Shown: piece by piece, positions 41,317 to 44,060 of the stretch
How positions within the stretch are numbered: the first letter of the stretch is position 1
How the letters are laid out: every line of letters starts with the position of its first letter
From: ZC4RG42 sp036676355
Lineage (GTDB): Bacteria > Pseudomonadota > Gammaproteobacteria > Burkholderiales > SG8-39
Direction: 5' to 3'
Assembly: GCA_036676355.1 (NCBI GenBank)
Contig: JAKFDA010000069.1
Span: 1-44,060, forward strand
DNA: 44,060 bases
Notes under the pieces: model-generated
Told to the model about the DNA's origin: nothing
Seen by the model: only the letters and a program-made list of their open reading frames with translations
Database searches by the model: none
Made by a program: the position numbers and the translations under genes

Positions 41317-43227
41317 CTACCTCATGATTTCCAGAATGCTGTCGAACAATGTACCGGCGATGGCAATCACCTTGCCGGAGGCCTGATACGCCTGCTGATA
41401 GCGCAACAGATTGGCCGCCTCTTCGTCCAGGTTCACGCCGGATACCGATTCGCGCGCGGCGAGCGTTTCGCGCAGCATGCCGGCCTGCGCATCGGCTGTG
41501 ATCTGCACTTCGCGCGTCTTGTTGCCGATGCTGGCAACGAGCTGCGCATAGCCGCCCTGCAGGGTTGCGGTATCGCCGGCCAGCACACTGCGCGTCTGGA
41601 TGCCGGCCAGCGCCAGGGCGTTGCGGTTGTCGCTGTCGCCGTTGGTGTTCGGACCGACGGTGAATGTGTCGCCATCGGCCGGCGTGCCGGTAATCGCGAT
41701 TTCGATACCGTTGTAGCTGATGGTGTCGCCACTCGCATACGTTCCGTTTGCCAGCGGCGCCCCCGGCGGAACGCTGTTTACGTCATAAGTGGTCGCACTG
41801 GTGAAATCGATTGTGAAACTGACGATCGGTTGCACGAAACCCGCCGCAACGCTGCCCGTGCTGATAGTCGCGTTGCCGGTGTTGCCGAGCGACGCGGCGG
41901 TGCGAATCGGCGATGCCGCGGCGATGGCGTTGGTATCGTGAATCAGCAGCGCCAAGGCATTGGCGCCGTTGCGCGTCGGCTGAATGAGGAAGCTGTCGCC
42001 GGCCGACATGGAGCCGAACCCCGTGATGGTTAGCCCATCGACGTCGATACTTGGCGGAAGTGGCAAAGCAGCGAAACTTTGCGACGTGTTCTGCGGAAGC
42101 CGAGTCAGTGTGTAGTTCGATCCGTCATAGTGCAGCCGATAATCGCTGGTGGTCAGATCACCATGATCCGCAGCCGTCACACTGATGCTCGCGGCCGCAG
42201 AATTGTTCGAATTGCCATACCAGGCCGGTTGACCGATGGCGTAGTAATCCCCGCCCAGCGCACCGTTCAGATCCTGGCCGAGGTTGTGTTGCGCATTGAA
42301 CTCCGATGCGAGCACCATGGCGATTCGCCCCAGCGCGTTGTGCGCTTCGTTCAGCGTCTGGTCGCGATAAGCCAACAGACCGCCAAGCTCGCCGCCTTCG
42401 AGATCGCCTGCGCGCAAGCGCATCTGGGTGCTGCCGATATTGAGCGCGATCTGTTTGTCGCGCGGGCTTTCCAGGTCGTCGACGACCGATAGCGTATTAG
42501 CGCGTTCGCGCACCACCAACGCCTGCCCGCTGCCGATGAAAACATTATAGCTGCCGTCGTCCTGTTCCACCACGTTGGCACGCACCAGCTTGCTCAGATC
42601 GCGCACAAGGGTGTCGCGCTGATCGAGCAGATCGTTCGGCTGCTGTACGCCGTTGCCTTGTGCGCCGTAGGTCGAGATGCGTTCGTTCAACTCGGCGATG
42701 CGCGCGGCGATGGAGTTGATCGAGGTGACGTTGGCCTGCAATTGACTGTTGACATCCTGGCGCGCCGCGGTCAGTTGCGCATCAAGCGACTTGAAGCGCG
42801 CCACCAACGCGCCGCTGGCCGAAAGCATGCTCTGCCGCGCAGCCGGATCGGCAGGATGCGAGGCGACTTCGTGCACCCCCTCGAAAAAACTGTCGATGGC
42901 CGACGACAACCCGGCATCGACGTCGCCCAGCAATTGATCGATGCGGCCGATCTGCGTGGCGTAGCGCTGCAAATGGCTCGCCGACGCCTGGGTCTCGCGT
43001 GCCTGGACTTCGAGAAACTGGTCGTACTGACGCTGGATCGTCTGGATGTTCGATCCCGCACCGAAGAAACCCACGCCCGTGTATTGCGGATTGTTGGTGC
43101 CCTGCACCACGGTCTGGCGACTGAAGCCGGGCGTGTTGACGTTGCTGATGTTGTGGCTGGTCGTCAACAGGCCCGCTTGCGCGCTGTTGAGGCCGGTGAT
43201 TCCCACGCCAAAAATTGAGCTAGCCAT
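41317..43227 (-). CDS. flgK: Flagellar hook-associated protein FlgK
   Basis: The 636-residue protein is the first junction protein between hook and filament. The N-terminus MASSIFGVGITGLNSAQAGL and HNISNVNTPGFSRQ are the conserved rod/hook signature, and the C-terminus ends with NLLRYQQAYQASGKVIAIAG, then the usual LFDSILEIMR-type end. The middle region is longer than in enterobacteria (547 residues in all). ATG 43227 has only a weak ribosome site. A sigma-28-type promoter lies 26-52 bases upstream and flgL follows after two bases. Confidence 0.97.
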   Translation of the reverse strand: MASSIFGVGITGLNSAQAGLLTTSHNISNVNTPGFSRQTVVQGTNNPQYTGVGFFGAGSNIQTIQRQYDQFLEVQARETQASASHLQRYATQIGRIDQLLGDVDAGLSSAIDSFFEGVHEVASHPADPAARQSMLSASGALVARFKSLDAQLTAARQDVNSQLQANVTSINSIAARIAELNERISTYGAQGNGVQQPNDLLDQRDTLVRDLSKLVRANVVEQDDGSYNVFIGSGQALVVRERANTLSVVDDLESPRDKQIALNIGSTQMRLRAGDLEGGELGGLLAYRDQTLNEAHNALGRIAMVLASEFNAQHNLGQDLNGALGGDYYAIGQPAWYGNSNNSAAASISVTAADHGDLTTSDYRLHYDGSNYTLTRLPQNTSQSFAALPLPPSIDVDGLTITGFGSMSAGDSFLIQPTRNGANALALLIHDTNAIAAASPIRTAASLGNTGNATISTGSVAAGFVQPIVSFTIDFTSATTYDVNSVPPGAPLANGTYASGDTISYNGIEIAITGTPADGDTFTVGPNTNGDSDNRNALALAGIQTRSVLAGDTATLQGGYAQLVASIGNKTREVQITADAQAGMLRETLAARESVSGVNLDEEAANLLRYQQAYQASGKVIAIAGTLFDSILEIMR

Positions 43228-43252
43228 TTATAGGACTCGGTTGTTCATCCGG

Positions 43253-43279
43253 ATATCGACGAGGCGCCTTGAAACTTGA
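43253..43279 (-). promoter_or_regulatory. Sigma-28 (FliA)-type promoter of flgKL
   Basis: On the minus strand TCAAGTTT (43272-43279) is followed after exactly 11 bases by GTCGATAT (43253-43260). The enterobacterial consensus is TAAAGTTT-N11-GCCGATAA. Spacing is exact and 13 of 16 positions match. The leader would be about 15-20 bases. Confidence 0.75.
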
Positions 43280-43342
43280 GCCGCCCGGTTTTGTTTCACG
43301 ACACAGTTCACAAAGATCCTTGAACGCCAAAGGCACGGCTTC

Positions 43343-43567
43343 ACCACGGAAACACAGAGGCACAGAGGAAAAAATTCGAACAAAGCTTTAAGGAAAGCCT
43401 GATCAACCGCCTTATCGTCATGCCCGCGCAGGCGGGCATCCAGTCTTTTCAATGCAGCACTGGATTCCGGGTCGCGCTCCGCTTGCCCGGAATGACAACT
43501 AACGCGATGTGTCGGCATCTCTCGGGGAGCTTAAGATTTCAAGCGTCTTCCTCTGTGTCTCTGTGGT
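43343..43567. repeat. 225-base intergenic element bounded by inverted repeats
   Basis: The ends are accacggaaacacagagg (43343-43360) and cctctgtgtctctgtggt (43550-43567), inverted copies with 16 of 18 bases matching. Inside lie a hairpin unit (ATGCCCGCGCAGGCGGGCAT, 43421-43440) and a family A repeat (43460-43498). Apart from the flgK promoter, this element makes up the whole flgJ-flgK gap of 358 bases. No gene was seen in it. Confidence 0.65.
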
Positions 43568-43585
43568 AAAGGGTTTTCGCTTCTC

Positions 43586-44060
43586 CTAGCTGGTGGCGAC
43601 CTTGGCGAGCAGCTGGTGATTAATGACCCGGGTCAGTTTTTCGGCATACAGCGGGTCGGTTGCATAGCCGGCGCGCTGCAAGCCTTGCGCGAATTGCGCG
43701 GCATCGCTACCCGCTTCCATTACCTTGGCGTAGCGCGGGTTGTTGCCGATCAGCCTGGCCCAGTCGGCGAAAGATTCGGCATAGGAATCGTAGGCGCGGA
43801 ATTTCTCCACCACTTTCTGCGCCTTGCCGTCGACGTATTCGGTCGTCAGCACGTCGACCGTCTTGCCGGTCCAGCCGCGGCCTGCCTTGATGCCGAACAG
43901 GTTATGGCTCGGCGTGCCGTCGCTGCCCTGTATTTCGCGCTTGCCCCAGCCCGATTCGAGCGCCGCCTGACCAAGAACGAATTGCGCCGGCATGCCGGTC
44001 GCGCGTTCGGCTTCGCGCGCATGCGGCAGCATGCGATCGACGAAGGATTGCGGCGCGCCG
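43586..44060 (-). CDS. flgJ: Flagellar rod assembly protein/muramidase FlgJ, C-terminal part (partial)
   Basis: About 158 C-terminal residues are present, reading in from the window edge as APQSFVDRMLPHAREAERAT; the stop is TAG at 43586. The sequence is the glucosaminidase domain of FlgJ, which cuts peptidoglycan so that the rod can pass. QAALESGWGKREIQ carries the probable catalytic Glu, followed by NLFGIKAGRGWTG and YDSYAESFADWARLI. The rod-capping N-terminal domain lies outside the window. The order flgJ-flgK-flgL on one strand is the classical one, though a repeat element and a sigma-28-type promoter separate flgJ from flgK here. Confidence 0.93.
   Translation of the reverse strand, partial: GAPQSFVDRMLPHAREAERATGMPAQFVLGQAALESGWGKREIQGSDGTPSHNLFGIKAGRGWTGKTVDVLTTEYVDGKAQKVVEKFRAYDSYAESFADWARLIGNNPRYAKVMEAGSDAAQFAQGLQRAGYATDPLYAEKLTRVINHQLLAKVATS

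Noticed and set aside
39908..41386. Open frame of 492 codons on the plus strand, opposite flgL
   Set aside because: flgL is certain from its conserved ends, and this frame has no domain or start signal.
1..44060. CRISPR arrays, rRNA genes, tRNA genes and prophage genes
   Set aside because: No regularly spaced repeats with spacers, no clover-leaf sequences with conserved T-loop patterns, no rRNA sequence and no phage structural genes were seen.

Overview
The window looks like chromosomal DNA of a GC-rich, motile Gram-negative proteobacterium, most likely a betaproteobacterium. This rests on codon use with G/C-rich third positions, a 1632-residue NAD-dependent glutamate dehydrogenase, a polar-type chemotaxis cluster that includes cheD, sigma-28-like promoters, and a flgK-flgL pair next to a flgJ that carries a glucosaminidase domain. 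The genus cannot be named from sequence alone.

Region 1 (1-2640) is accessory DNA, visibly poorer in GC than the rest. It opens with the tail of a probable insertion-sequence gene and its tandem terminal repeats. These lie against a small membrane-protein gene. That gene is separated from a PIN-domain gene by a well-formed integron attC site (524-595), and a GTTAGGC core lies 6 bases before the PIN start. So at least one integron gene cassette (530-1249) is present. No integrase gene is visible. A broken cytochrome-like gene tail, a four-helix membrane protein and a DUF2726 nuclease-fold protein follow.

Region 2 (2680-17003) holds a probable operon of an unrecognised 1120-residue membrane protein, a NIPSNAP protein and a small membrane protein. 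Next come a CoA-binding protein, O-acetylhomoserine sulfhydrylase, a gamma-glutamyltransferase-family enzyme and a 1229-residue Cache-HAMP-GAF-PAS-PAS-GGDEF-EAL protein. A lipoprotein aminopeptidase coupled to an alpha/beta hydrolase and a SIMPL-domain protein complete it. Several intergenic gaps are filled by dispersed palindromic repeats.

Region 3 (17158-26573) contains the large NAD-glutamate dehydrogenase. Divergent from it is a receiver-GGDEF(degenerate)-EAL protein, whose 3' end overlaps a convergent histidine kinase by four bases. An EAL-HDOD protein follows.

Region 4 (26620-35275) is a minus-strand chemotaxis cluster in transcription order: membrane receptor without a periplasmic domain, cheY, cheA, cheW, a 4HB-type receptor with a CheR-tethering tail, a terminator, then cheR, cheD, cheB and the EAL-HDOD gene. 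No cheZ or cheC is seen.

Region 5 (35724-40045) has a hybrid receiver/NarX-type histidine kinase and a NarL-type regulator separated by a leader able to form interleaved stems, then a diguanylate cyclase with an intact active site and I-site.

Region 6 (40100-44060) has flgL, flgK and the C-terminal part of flgJ, with a good sigma-28-type promoter in front of flgK. Together, regions 3-6 link nutrient sensing, cyclic-di-GMP turnover, chemotaxis and flagellar assembly. The accessory left end is where unusual biology is most likely.
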